This document shows, one piece after another, positions 17,509 to 25,513 of a DNA stretch of 64,000 nt. Below the pieces are notes generated by a model. The model made no database searches and was not told the DNA's origin. It saw only the letters and a program-made list of their open reading frames with translations. This stretch comes from JAKAAZ01 sp963817855 (GTDB lineage Bacteria; Acidobacteriota; Terriglobia; Terriglobales; Acidobacteriaceae). Within the stretch, counting starts at the first letter, position 1; each line of letters begins with the position of its first letter. The translations under genes were made by a program, and so were the position numbers. The stretch covers positions 2,232,001 to 2,296,000 of the forward strand of contig CAWFQA010000001.1 of the NCBI GenBank assembly GCA_963817855.1, given 5' to 3'.

Positions 17509-18594
17509 TTAGCGACCGCGAGCGAAGATCTTCTGCAATTCCTGCGGCGGTACAACCTCCAGCTGCGCGTAGGTACATTCGCGGGGGTCTTTTTCTGTTC
17601 GCCAGCGGCGAAAGTGCGCCATATGACGAAAACGATTCCCTTGCATGTGCTCGTAGGCTACCTCGGCTACAAGCTCGGGACGCAGCGGCTCCCAAGAAAG
17701 ATCTTTTCCGCGGCTCCAGCGGCTTTTGCCACCCGGCATGCGATGTTCGTCGCTGTCTTCATTCCCATTCTGCTGCCATGATCTCCACGGATGATGCGCC
17801 AACGCATTCTTTCGGTAAGGGCGAAGTAATGCGAGCAGCTCCCTCCGCTTTTCTCGCGTGAAGCTGGAGCAGACGCCAACGTGCTGTAGCGTTCCAGCAT
17901 CGTCATACAATCCCAGCAGCAGGGAACCGATGGCGTCGTTCTTGCTCTCCTTGTACCAGCGAAAGCCGGCGACCACGCAATCGCAGTCGCGCTCATGCTT
18001 CAACTTGAACATCACCCGCTTGTCGGATTCATACGTCCCTTCAATCGGCTTCACCATGACGCCATCGAAACCAGCACCTTCGAACCGCTGAAACCAGTCG
18101 GACGCGACGTTTCGCTTCCTGGTTGCGGGAGTCAGATGAATTGGTGGCGATGCGTCGGCAAGCATGTCTTCCAGGCTCGCGCGACGTCGATGGAATGGCT
18201 CGGGGCGCAAGTCTTCGGAACCTTGACACAGCAGGTCAAATAACACAATGGATGCCGGCGTTTGCTCCGCAAGCAGCTTGACCCTCGACGCCGCTGGATG
18301 AATGCGGAGCTGCAATGCATCAAAATCGAGTGCGCCGTTTCTTGCGATCACCAGTTCTCCGTCGACGACGCAGCGGGGTGGCAGTTGTTGCAGCAAGGGT
18401 GGAAGAACCTCGGGGAAGTAGCGATTGAGAGATTTCTTCTCGCGACTTTGGATCAGGATTTCCTTGTGATCGCGAAAGACCAGGACCCTGAATCCGTCCC
18501 ACTTGGGTTCGAAAATCCAAGCATTCCCCGGTGGAATTTCCTCCACGCGTTTTGCGAGCATTGGCAGGATTGGAGGATTCACTGGAAGTTGCAC
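17509..18594 (-). CDS. ligC: ATP-dependent DNA ligase (LigC/LigD ligase-domain type)
   Basis: Seals nicks using ATP. The 361-aa protein has the adenylation lysine motif EPKWDGFR (K at about residue 31), VVDGELVI (motif III), FDGVMVKPIEGTYE (motif IV), and FKLKHERDCDCVVAGF (motif V region), followed by an OB-fold. It lacks the polymerase and nuclease domains of LigD, so it is a stand-alone ligase like mycobacterial LigC. GTG 18594 is preceded by AGGA seven bases upstream. The topoisomerase IB gene lies 95 bases downstream. No Ku gene is in the window, so a role in end joining is not shown; single-strand or base-excision repair is also possible. Confidence 0.9.
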   Translation of the reverse strand: MQLPVNPPILPMLAKRVEEIPPGNAWIFEPKWDGFRVLVFRDHKEILIQSREKKSLNRYFPEVLPPLLQQLPPRCVVDGELVIARNGALDFDALQLRIHPAASRVKLLAEQTPASIVLFDLLCQGSEDLRPEPFHRRRASLEDMLADASPPIHLTPATRKRNVASDWFQRFEGAGFDGVMVKPIEGTYESDKRVMFKLKHERDCDCVVAGFRWYKESKNDAIGSLLLGLYDDAGTLQHVGVCSSFTREKRRELLALLRPYRKNALAHHPWRSWQQNGNEDSDEHRMPGGKSRWSRGKDLSWEPLRPELVAEVAYEHMQGNRFRHMAHFRRWRTEKDPRECTYAQLEVVPPQELQKIFARGR

Positions 18595-18658
18595 GATCTG
18601 GTCCTAATCTGACAATCGAGGAGTCCGGCGCGATCGCAGTGAATCGAATTTTTTATCT

Positions 18659-18997
18659 CTATCGCGCCGCCGCAGTATTCTCTGTGATGTTCGCGGAGGT
18701 GGCGGGGATGTTCCAACCGCGCAGATGCCGGATGAGATTGCGGCTGTCGGCAGTCGAAGGAAGATCCATGGTGATCGATTGTTCTTCGTCCAGCAGCAGC
18801 GCAACATAGTTGTTGCTGAAGTAAGCAGGTAATATTTCAGACCCATCGCCGTGGAATAATCTCAACTTGGTGGAAAGTGCCTCGCGCGTTATCGTAAACG
18901 GGGCGATGCGTCCGCCGAAATCGTCGCAAAAAGTTGAGTGCGATCGGCGATAATCTCGGTCAGTCAAAGAGGCGATGCATCGAATGTATGCAGACAT
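18659..18997 (-). CDS. Hypothetical protein
   Basis: A possible 112-aa soluble protein starting at ATG 18997. It has an ordinary-looking sequence with alternating hydrophobic residues (LPAYFSNNYVALLLDEEQSI) that could be a small beta-rich domain, but I recognise no family. The SD is weak. It is the only plausible coding frame between the ligase start and 19272; the overlapping plus-strand frame (18531-18809) starts inside the ligase and looks like a shadow. The remaining 270 bases up to 19272 hold no other gene. Confidence 0.4.
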   Translation of the reverse strand: MSAYIRCIASLTDRDYRRSHSTFCDDFGGRIAPFTITREALSTKLRLFHGDGSEILPAYFSNNYVALLLDEEQSITMDLPSTADSRNLIRHLRGWNIPATSANITENTAAAR

Positions 18998-19271
18998 TTT
19001 CCATAGGGCGCGAGACGAGAGCCATTGTGTAAGCGAGAGTATTTGGCGTATAGAATTGACTCGCCGGCTGCACGCGATTTTCTTGTAGCCTCATGTTGCG
19101 GGCTAATTCAGACAATTCGCGGAGTATGCTGGATTCAAAGTCTAAAAATGATCGCTGCGCCGCAAATCAAGTGGTTTGCTGCGCCGTGAGGCGGATGAAC
19201 TCATTAGCCGCGCGGCCGCGAAATTCCCCGGCTTTCTTCGCGGAACGGAATGAAGAATACGAGGTGCGAAT

Positions 19272-20405
19272 TTGCGGCGCAGAGACATGATATGGGGGTC
19301 GCTTATGGCGACACTATTCACCTCCCTCAAGCTTCAATCGGCGAGGTTAAGCCTCGCATCTCTTTCGGAAAACGACTACTCCCCGTCGCTTACAGTCCGC
19401 GTTGGAGCGCCGATTCCGGTTCCCAAAAGCGAGGGCGACACGTGGACTCCGACCTGGGCGGATAACGGCCATCTCTACTCCCCATCGGACGATACCACCG
19501 GGTTTCACTCAGCTCCCAAGGCGAATATCGCTTTCAACCGTATTGATGGAACGGATCCGCTCCATCTCGGTGGCAGGACGATCAATCCGATGCTGCCCTA
19601 CGGCAAAGAAAGCGAGAGAGGCGCAGATGGCTGCACCTGGAAATCGAGCGGGTGTGCCTGTATCGACGGCGTATTGTATTGGGTTATCGCCCGGCATCGA
19701 TACGGCGATGAAAGCGGCGATCTTCATCGGCGCCAGACTGCACAGAACGCCAGCATCATCAAGAGCGCGGACTACGGGAGGACATGGACGCGATCGGCAG
19801 ATCTGAACTATCACGCGCCGATGTTTCCGGGAAGACGTTTTGCGACGCCATACTTCACTCAATTCGGCCGCAATGGTGCAGCTCCGAGGAATGTTGGCGA
19901 TTACGTCTATGCGATTTCCAACAATGGATTTTGGGATTGCGGCGACGATATGATCGTAGGCCGGGTGGGGCGATCCAGGATCGGTCGTCTGCGCGCGGCA
20001 GACTGGGAGTATTTCACCGGCGGGAATGGCGAGGCTGCTTCCTGGACCGGCGACATGGATCGAGCTTTACCGGTCCTTAGTGGTCTTGGAAAATTCGGCA
20101 TGACGGGCGCGTCCTATCTGCGTCGATACGATCGATATTTGATGATCGGCTGGTACTATCCGGCAGGTGGAGGCAAGATGCCAGGCGCAGCCACGCACAC
20201 TGTTTGGGATTTCTACGAATCGCCGCGGCCGTGGGGTCCGTGGACAAAGATAGGCTCGTACGATTCGCAACCATCTGGATATTATTCCCCTCAGGTATGT
20301 CAGAAATTTCAAACGTCCGAACACGTGTATGCGTTCACCGCAGGAAACTGGAATAGTCCGAGCGATTATCGGCTGACCCTCGTGCCTCTCAAGATTGGTG
20401 CGTAA
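19272..20405 (+). CDS. Probable Tat-exported DUF4185-like protein
   Basis: A 377-aa protein beginning MRRRDMIWGSLMATLF, which resembles the twin-arginine leaders of acidobacterial proteins. TTG 19272 is supported by GAGGTG five bases upstream; starting at ATG 19287 would remove the arginines. The mature part looks like a beta-propeller with repeated aromatic strands: YGRTWTRSADL, DYVYAISNNGFWDCGDD, WEYFTGG, RYLMIGWYYPAG, and SPRPWGPWTKIG. The last resembles the 'esprPWGPWt' element of DUF4185/glycoside-hydrolase-like propellers. The substrate is unknown; a carbohydrate-related, extracytoplasmic role is inferred. A hairpin follows 34 bases after the stop. Confidence 0.7.
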   Translation: MRRRDMIWGSLMATLFTSLKLQSARLSLASLSENDYSPSLTVRVGAPIPVPKSEGDTWTPTWADNGHLYSPSDDTTGFHSAPKANIAFNRIDGTDPLHLGGRTINPMLPYGKESERGADGCTWKSSGCACIDGVLYWVIARHRYGDESGDLHRRQTAQNASIIKSADYGRTWTRSADLNYHAPMFPGRRFATPYFTQFGRNGAAPRNVGDYVYAISNNGFWDCGDDMIVGRVGRSRIGRLRAADWEYFTGGNGEAASWTGDMDRALPVLSGLGKFGMTGASYLRRYDRYLMIGWYYPAGGGKMPGAATHTVWDFYESPRPWGPWTKIGSYDSQPSGYYSPQVCQKFQTSEHVYAFTAGNWNSPSDYRLTLVPLKIGA

Positions 20406-20438
20406 TCGGCGGGCAGGCGAAGACACAACAAAATGCCA

Positions 20439-20470
20439 AGGGGCGAATTCTCTTGCGAGAACTCGCCCCT
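20439..20470 (+). terminator. Strong hairpin without T-tract after the propeller gene
   Basis: AGGGGCGAATTCTC pairs with GAGAACTCGCCCCT over 14 positions with a single A-C mismatch and a TTGC loop. No run of T follows, so it may act as an attenuating or mRNA-protecting structure rather than a classic intrinsic terminator. The rest of the gap, 20471-20821, shows no credible gene or RNA. Confidence 0.5.
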
Positions 20471-20821
20471 AGCGCTCCGAATTTTCGAAGATCCGATTTT
20501 CGGCGACCGGATCACAACTCTATCATCCCGGAGTTGCCGTGAACCTGCAGGCGAACCCGCAATTTCTGGAACTGCCGTTCAGTCTGGTTGTAAGAACTTT
20601 CTCTTGGCTGCCATCTCCAGTTGCCTGAAGTGAGTCTCGTTTCCGATTCTCTGGCTGACTTCGATTCCGTTCTCTTCTCTGAAAGATTGCTCTTTCGTTG
20701 ATATTGAGTATTGCACGGGAAATGTGGGATTCAGCGGAATTATTTCGGTGCAAATCTCGGTGAAATGGTGCAAAAAACGGCACGATTTCCCCGTCTACGA
20801 TGCAACCAAAATGAAATCTGG

Positions 20822-22078
20822 TTATACCCACTCACCTTTGCGCATTAGCGGCTCGGCAAGGCCGGTTGCAGTGATGCCGTCGATATCCAATCTGCCCGAT
20901 CCGATCATCCAGTCCACATGGATCAGGCTGTCATTCGCGCCCTTGTCCGCTAGCTGTTTGGGGGTCAACTTGTCTCCGTCGCGCAGGCAGGATGTATAGG
21001 CCTGGCCGAGCGCAATATGCGACGCGGCATTTTCGTCAAACAGCGTGTTCAGGAATAACAGTCCGCTGGCTGCGATGGGTGACGAGTGCGGTACAAGCGC
21101 CACCTCTCCCAAACGCCGCGCACCCTCGTCAGTGTCGATCAATCGCTGCAGCACTTCCTGGCCTCGACTGGCGCGTGCTTCAACGATGCGGCCCTTCTCA
21201 AATCGAACTTGGATGCCTTCAATCATCGTCCCCTGATGCGACAGTGGCTTGGTCGCAGTTACGGTGCCATCCGCGCGATCTTTATGCGGCGTGGTGAAGA
21301 CTTCTTCCGTGGGCATGTTGGGGATGCAATAGAGTCCGTTGCCTGCAGTGGTCCCACCGCCAAGCCAAAGGTGATCATCGGCCAGGCCCAGGCGGAAATC
21401 TGTGCCGGGTCCGCGATACTGCAGCGCGGAGTAACGCTTCTCGTTCAATCGAGCCGCGCGTTTTTGCAGGCTGGCATCATGGTTTTTCCACGCAGCCACG
21501 GGATCGCCGGCGTTGATGCGTGTGGTGTAGAAAATTGCGTCCCACAGTTTCTCGAGCGCTACGTCCGAAGCTTCGCCGGGGAACACCGCGCCAGCCCATG
21601 CCGGAGTCGCGCTCGCGACGATGGTCCAGTTGATTTCATGCCTTGTGATCAATTCAAGCGCGGGCCGATAGGCTTGAGATACGGCGCGATTCGCTCGACC
21701 CACTTTCTCGGCGTCTTCATTGGAAAGCAAGGTCGGATTTCCTCCTGCGATGGCCAGACGTGCCGCGCCGCTTTTGAACGCCGCGCCCATGCCGTCGTAG
21801 AGCCATTTGGCCGCGTGATCAAAGCTTTCGTCGGAGGCGAAGTGGTAGCGCATCAATGCGGCTTCATCGTCGCTGTAGAGCGTCGTTACCAGGGAGGCTC
21901 CAGCGCGATAAGCCTGCTTCGTGATGCGACGCGCCAGCGGCAGCGAATCCAGCGACGCGGTCATCACCAGTTCCTGGTCTGGACGCAATCCCAGGCCGAC
22001 TCGCACTGCAACTTCCGCCAATAGGTTTAGTTTTTCTTCATGGGTTCGCTGCTCCGTCAACACTGCTGTTTCACTCAT
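20822..22078 (-). CDS. M29-family aminopeptidase (thermophilic aminopeptidase/AmpS type)
   Basis: A metal-dependent leucyl-type aminopeptidase of 418 aa, cytoplasmic. The C-terminal domain shows GGTTAGNGLYCIPNMPTEEV (metal-site glutamate in NMPTEEVFT), VRFEKGRIVEARA, and the HVDWMIGSGRLDIDG segment with the metal ligands His and Asp. The N-terminal domain is the usual variable part (GLRPDQELVMTASLDSLP). I chose ATG 22078 (MSETAVLTEQ), with AGGGA nine bases upstream; the frame extends to 22135 without support. It precedes the two-component redox pair on the same strand, but 96 bases separate it, so co-transcription is uncertain. Confidence 0.9.
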   Translation of the reverse strand: MSETAVLTEQRTHEEKLNLLAEVAVRVGLGLRPDQELVMTASLDSLPLARRITKQAYRAGASLVTTLYSDDEAALMRYHFASDESFDHAAKWLYDGMGAAFKSGAARLAIAGGNPTLLSNEDAEKVGRANRAVSQAYRPALELITRHEINWTIVASATPAWAGAVFPGEASDVALEKLWDAIFYTTRINAGDPVAAWKNHDASLQKRAARLNEKRYSALQYRGPGTDFRLGLADDHLWLGGGTTAGNGLYCIPNMPTEEVFTTPHKDRADGTVTATKPLSHQGTMIEGIQVRFEKGRIVEARASRGQEVLQRLIDTDEGARRLGEVALVPHSSPIAASGLLFLNTLFDENAASHIALGQAYTSCLRDGDKLTPKQLADKGANDSLIHVDWMIGSGRLDIDGITATGLAEPLMRKGEWV

Positions 22079-22174
22079 GTCTGTTGATCCCTCATTCCCT
22101 TTACAAATTCTAATTCGGGTGGCGATTGGCCGCACCCAACGCGATGGGATCGTATAGCATTTCGCGCTTTCTCC

Positions 22175-23839
22175 TTAGGTGAGCGCCATGTATTCATGCA
22201 CCAGGCGGACGACCATAGAACCCTCGCCGACGGCGGAAGCCACACGGTTCATCGCGCCGGCGCGCAGATCCCCAGCGGCAAAGACTCCCGGCACGCTTGT
22301 CTCCAGCAACAGCGGTTCGCGCAGCTCTTTCCAGATGCGCGCAAATCCATCCGCGGCCATCAGGTCTCGACCGGTCAGCACAAATCCCTTGGGATCGCGC
22401 AGCACTTCAGGCGGAAGCCAGTCGCTTCGCGGGCGAGTGCCGATGAAGATGAAGAGCGCGTCGGCCGCCTCGGACAGCGTCGATCCGTCGTCGAGCGAGG
22501 AGAGAATGACTCTCTCCATGTGCCCGCCGCCTTCAACCCGCGCGACTTCCATGCAAGCGCGTATATGGATATTTGGTGTTTTTTCAATTTGTTCGATCAG
22601 ATACTGTGACATGGTGTCGTGCAAGCCGCTGCGGCGCACCACGATGTGCACCTCGGTCGCGTATTGCGAAAGGTACATGGCGCCCTGTCCCGCGGAATTC
22701 CCGCCGCCCACAACCAGCACTCGCTGATCGCGGAAAGCGGCGGCCTCAGTGGTCGCTGCGCCATAATACACTCCCGCGCCTGTATGTTCCGCCACACCCG
22801 GCGCGGAATGCTCACGATAAAACATTCCCGTGGTGGCCAGCATGGCACGGCTCACGATCTCGCGGCCATCCGCCAACATCAGGCGCTTATAACCGCCATC
22901 GATCGTGAGGCCCGTGACCTCCAGCGGCACCAGAAACTCTGCGCCCAATCGCTGCGCCTGCGACAGCGCGCGTCGTGTTAGCTCGCTTCCGCTGACCCCG
23001 GCGGGAAATCCGAGATAGTTTTCGATTCTGGAACTGCTGCCCGCCTGTCCGCCCGGAGCGTGCCGGTCGAGCAATAGCGTTCGCAATCCTTCGGACGCGC
23101 CGTAGACGGCCGCCGCAAGACCCGCGGGTCCAGCGCCGACAATGACCAGATCGTAGAGATCAAACGCAGCTGTCATCGATCGGCCCAGGCGTTCGGCAAC
23201 CTGGCGCGTATCGGGGTTGCGCAGCACCGGAGTGCCGTCATCGAAGAACAATGCCGGCAGATCTTCAGAAGCAACTCCGCCGGCATCCATTAGCACACGT
23301 GCGTCCGGATCCCGAGTCACTTCCAGCCAACGATAAGGAATCAGGTTGCTGGCCAGAAAGTCTTTGATAGCATGCGATCGCGGAGACCACTGATGGCCCA
23401 CCAGTCGCAGCCCCTTTGCTTCCGGCAAAGACTCGGCCTGCCAAGCATCGAGCAGATCGTCGATCACTGGGAAAAGGCGTTCTTCCGGCGGATCCCACGG
23501 CTTGGAAAGATAGTAATCAAGGTGAGCCTCGTTGATCGCCTTCACTGCAGCTTCAATGTCGGAATAGGCCGTGAGGAGAACTCTACGCGCCATCGGATAC
23601 ACGGAACGCGACTGCGCCAGCAACTCGCTGCCCATCATGCCCGGCATTCGCTGATCGCTGATCAAGATTGCCAGCGAATCGCCACGACTCTTTAGCTGGC
23701 GGATGGCATCCAGCGCCTCTTCTCCTGAGGTCGCACTCATGATGGTATAGCTCTCACGATAGCGGGAACGGAGGTCGCGCCGGACGGCCGCCAGCACCTG
23801 CGGATCGTCATCTACGACGAGCAGAATCGGCTTGTTCAC
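22175..23839 (-). CDS. Response-regulator receiver fused to thioredoxin-reductase-like flavoprotein
   Basis: A 554-aa three-part protein. Residues 1-125 are a CheY-like receiver (DDD at 10-12, phospho-acceptor D62 in ISDQRMPG, K113 in LSKPW). About 140-220 is a Trx/glutaredoxin-like fold in which the usual CxxC is replaced by SPRSH (WSPRSHAIKDF). Residues 230-554 form a pyridine nucleotide-disulphide reductase (FAD site VGAGPAGLAAA, NAD(P) site VVGGGNSAGQ, late FAD site GVFAAGDLRAGAMNRV). The redox CxxC of real thioredoxin reductase is absent: the position reads VYYGAATTEA. So it is unlikely to reduce thioredoxin. GTG 23839 overlaps the kinase stop by four bases (GTGA), so the two are co-translated. 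Confidence 0.88.
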   Translation of the reverse strand: MNKPILLVVDDDPQVLAAVRRDLRSRYRESYTIMSATSGEEALDAIRQLKSRGDSLAILISDQRMPGMMGSELLAQSRSVYPMARRVLLTAYSDIEAAVKAINEAHLDYYLSKPWDPPEERLFPVIDDLLDAWQAESLPEAKGLRLVGHQWSPRSHAIKDFLASNLIPYRWLEVTRDPDARVLMDAGGVASEDLPALFFDDGTPVLRNPDTRQVAERLGRSMTAAFDLYDLVIVGAGPAGLAAAVYGASEGLRTLLLDRHAPGGQAGSSSRIENYLGFPAGVSGSELTRRALSQAQRLGAEFLVPLEVTGLTIDGGYKRLMLADGREIVSRAMLATTGMFYREHSAPGVAEHTGAGVYYGAATTEAAAFRDQRVLVVGGGNSAGQGAMYLSQYATEVHIVVRRSGLHDTMSQYLIEQIEKTPNIHIRACMEVARVEGGGHMERVILSSLDDGSTLSEAADALFIFIGTRPRSDWLPPEVLRDPKGFVLTGRDLMAADGFARIWKELREPLLLETSVPGVFAAGDLRAGAMNRVASAVGEGSMVVRLVHEYMALT

Positions 23840-25242
23840 TTAGCATCTCCGGCGCTTTCGGTTTCAGCAATCGGAAGCGATACGCGAAACTCCGTGCGGT
23901 TCGGCTGGGACTCGACTTCAATGGTGCTGTCGTTGTGGACAGCCAGTCGCCGGACAATATCGAGGCCAAGACCCATGCCCTGTCCCATTGGCTTGGTAGA
24001 GAAGAAAGGATCGAAGATGCGTTCCAGGACAGACGGCGGAATGCCCGAGCCATTGTCGATGATGCGCACCACCACACGCGCGTTTTCGCGGCTTGCCACC
24101 ACTTCGACGCGGCCTCCTTGGGGCGCTGCATCGAGCGCGTTGTCAATCATATTTCCCCACATCTGGCTCAGCTCGCCGGCGAAGCCGCGCACGCGTGGCA
24201 GGCCAGGTTCCAATTCGACGGCTACCGCCACGGATTTTGTGCGGGCCTTCGACTTGAGCACAGTTACCGTATTCCCCAGGCTGGGCCCCAGGTCCACGGG
24301 TTCGGCGACTATGGCGTGATCCATATTTGTAAATCCCTTGATAGCCGTCACCAGGCCAGAAACACGCATCGCTGCATCCTGAATCTCAGAGGCCAGGGTT
24401 CGCACCGCGCATCCCGCTGCTGCCCACCGCAGCACTGCGCTGAGCGCTGGTCCCTGCACTGCTTCAGCAAGCTGGTCTAGGGCTTCGAACGTCACCGCTG
24501 TATCGGCCAGCGCGTCAGCCGTGTTGGTCTGCAGCCCATGATCTATCAGCCAATCCGCAATGGCGTCTTCGCGGCTGGCTTGTTCGACTGGCGACCTTAC
24601 ACCGTGCGGTTGTTGCGCCAGGCAGGAGGCGCGAATCGAACTGACCGCAGCGAGTTGATGGTCACTGAGTTTAGCGGCCCCTAGCGCCTGGGTTGCTACT
24701 TCAGCATTGTCCAGTTGCTGCTCCAGCAGTGCAGCACTGCGTTCCATTGCAGAGGCCGGATTATTCAGCTCGTGGGCCAGTCCGGCAGAGAGCTTACCGA
24801 GCGAAATCAATTTTTCGTTATGCAGATCGCTTGAGGTAAACAGTCGCGCGCGATCCACCATCAAATGCACGAGGATCGATGTGATATGGAAACATTCGCG
24901 CGTCATCGCCGGGATGCAATCGCGCGGGAGGGCCAGAATCTCGAGGGGTTCCAGAGCAATGGCATCTCCGGGTGGGCTGACCAGCCGCGAATAGGGCAGC
25001 AGTCCCGTGACCTGACCCTCTCGCCATTCCACCATCTTGGTCGGTCCGGACCCACGATCGACGAACAGGGCCACGCACCCTGAGAACACAACGTACATGC
25101 CTGCCACCGGGACACTTTTTTTCGTAAGCACTTCGCCGATTTCGAGTTTCCGAAGTGTTCCATTCGCCACCAGCCAGGCAAGTTCCTCGCGAGGCGCTGA
25201 GCCAAGGGTTTTGTGATTTGCCAATCGTTCGATGGTATCCAT
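23836..25242 (-). CDS. Cyclic-nucleotide-domain sensor histidine kinase
   Basis: A 468-aa soluble kinase. Residues about 5-125 form a cNMP/CRP-like effector domain (EIGEVLTKKSVPVAGMYVVF, then LPRDCI). The histidine phosphotransfer helix follows, with H157 in LSAGLAHELNNPASAM. The C-terminal HATPase has the N box MIDNALDAAP, G1 box DNGSGIPPSVLERIFDPFFS, and G2 GMGLGLDIV. No membrane segment is seen, so the signal is cytoplasmic. ATG 25242 has a GGTGGG site upstream and is preferred to TTG 25269. Its partner is the receiver/reductase fusion, encoded with a four-base overlap. The likely output is regulation of, or by, redox state, but this is inference. Confidence 0.88.
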   Translation of the reverse strand: MDTIERLANHKTLGSAPREELAWLVANGTLRKLEIGEVLTKKSVPVAGMYVVFSGCVALFVDRGSGPTKMVEWREGQVTGLLPYSRLVSPPGDAIALEPLEILALPRDCIPAMTRECFHITSILVHLMVDRARLFTSSDLHNEKLISLGKLSAGLAHELNNPASAMERSAALLEQQLDNAEVATQALGAAKLSDHQLAAVSSIRASCLAQQPHGVRSPVEQASREDAIADWLIDHGLQTNTADALADTAVTFEALDQLAEAVQGPALSAVLRWAAAGCAVRTLASEIQDAAMRVSGLVTAIKGFTNMDHAIVAEPVDLGPSLGNTVTVLKSKARTKSVAVAVELEPGLPRVRGFAGELSQMWGNMIDNALDAAPQGGRVEVVASRENARVVVRIIDNGSGIPPSVLERIFDPFFSTKPMGQGMGLGLDIVRRLAVHNDSTIEVESQPNRTEFRVSLPIAETESAGDAK

Positions 25243-25465
25243 CGCTGTCACCCACCTGGACCTGCTCAATCCGGGGATGATTGGGCTTCGATCTAAAGTA
25301 CCATTGCCGCGCAGGAAAATACGCGATCAATTTGGCTGAATCGATAAGCCAGAAGAAATCTCTGCGTTGCAGAATGAAGAGGGAATCGATCCCCATTTCA
25401 ACAGCACGCCGCTTGGAGAGTCGTCGGAAGAAGCTGCGGAAATTCTCGTTAGTCATCAAGAAAGC

Positions 25466-25495
25466 GCAGGTTCCCGACTTGAGCCGAGAACCTGC
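25466..25495 (-). terminator. Hairpin downstream of propeller gene A
   Basis: GCAGGTTCTCGGC and GTCGGGAACCTGC (minus-strand sense) pair over 13 positions with two G-U pairs around a TCAA loop, 19 bases after the stop of the propeller gene. It is followed by GCTTTCTT, a poor T-tract. It also resembles the hairpin at 20439 in lacking a T-run. Confidence 0.5.
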
Positions 25496-25513
25496 AATTG
25501 AGGAGTATGGCGC

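Noticed and set aside
20523..20831. 102-aa minus-strand frame in the gap before the aminopeptidase
   Set aside because: No SD, no motif and Arg/Asn-rich composition; more likely non-coding.
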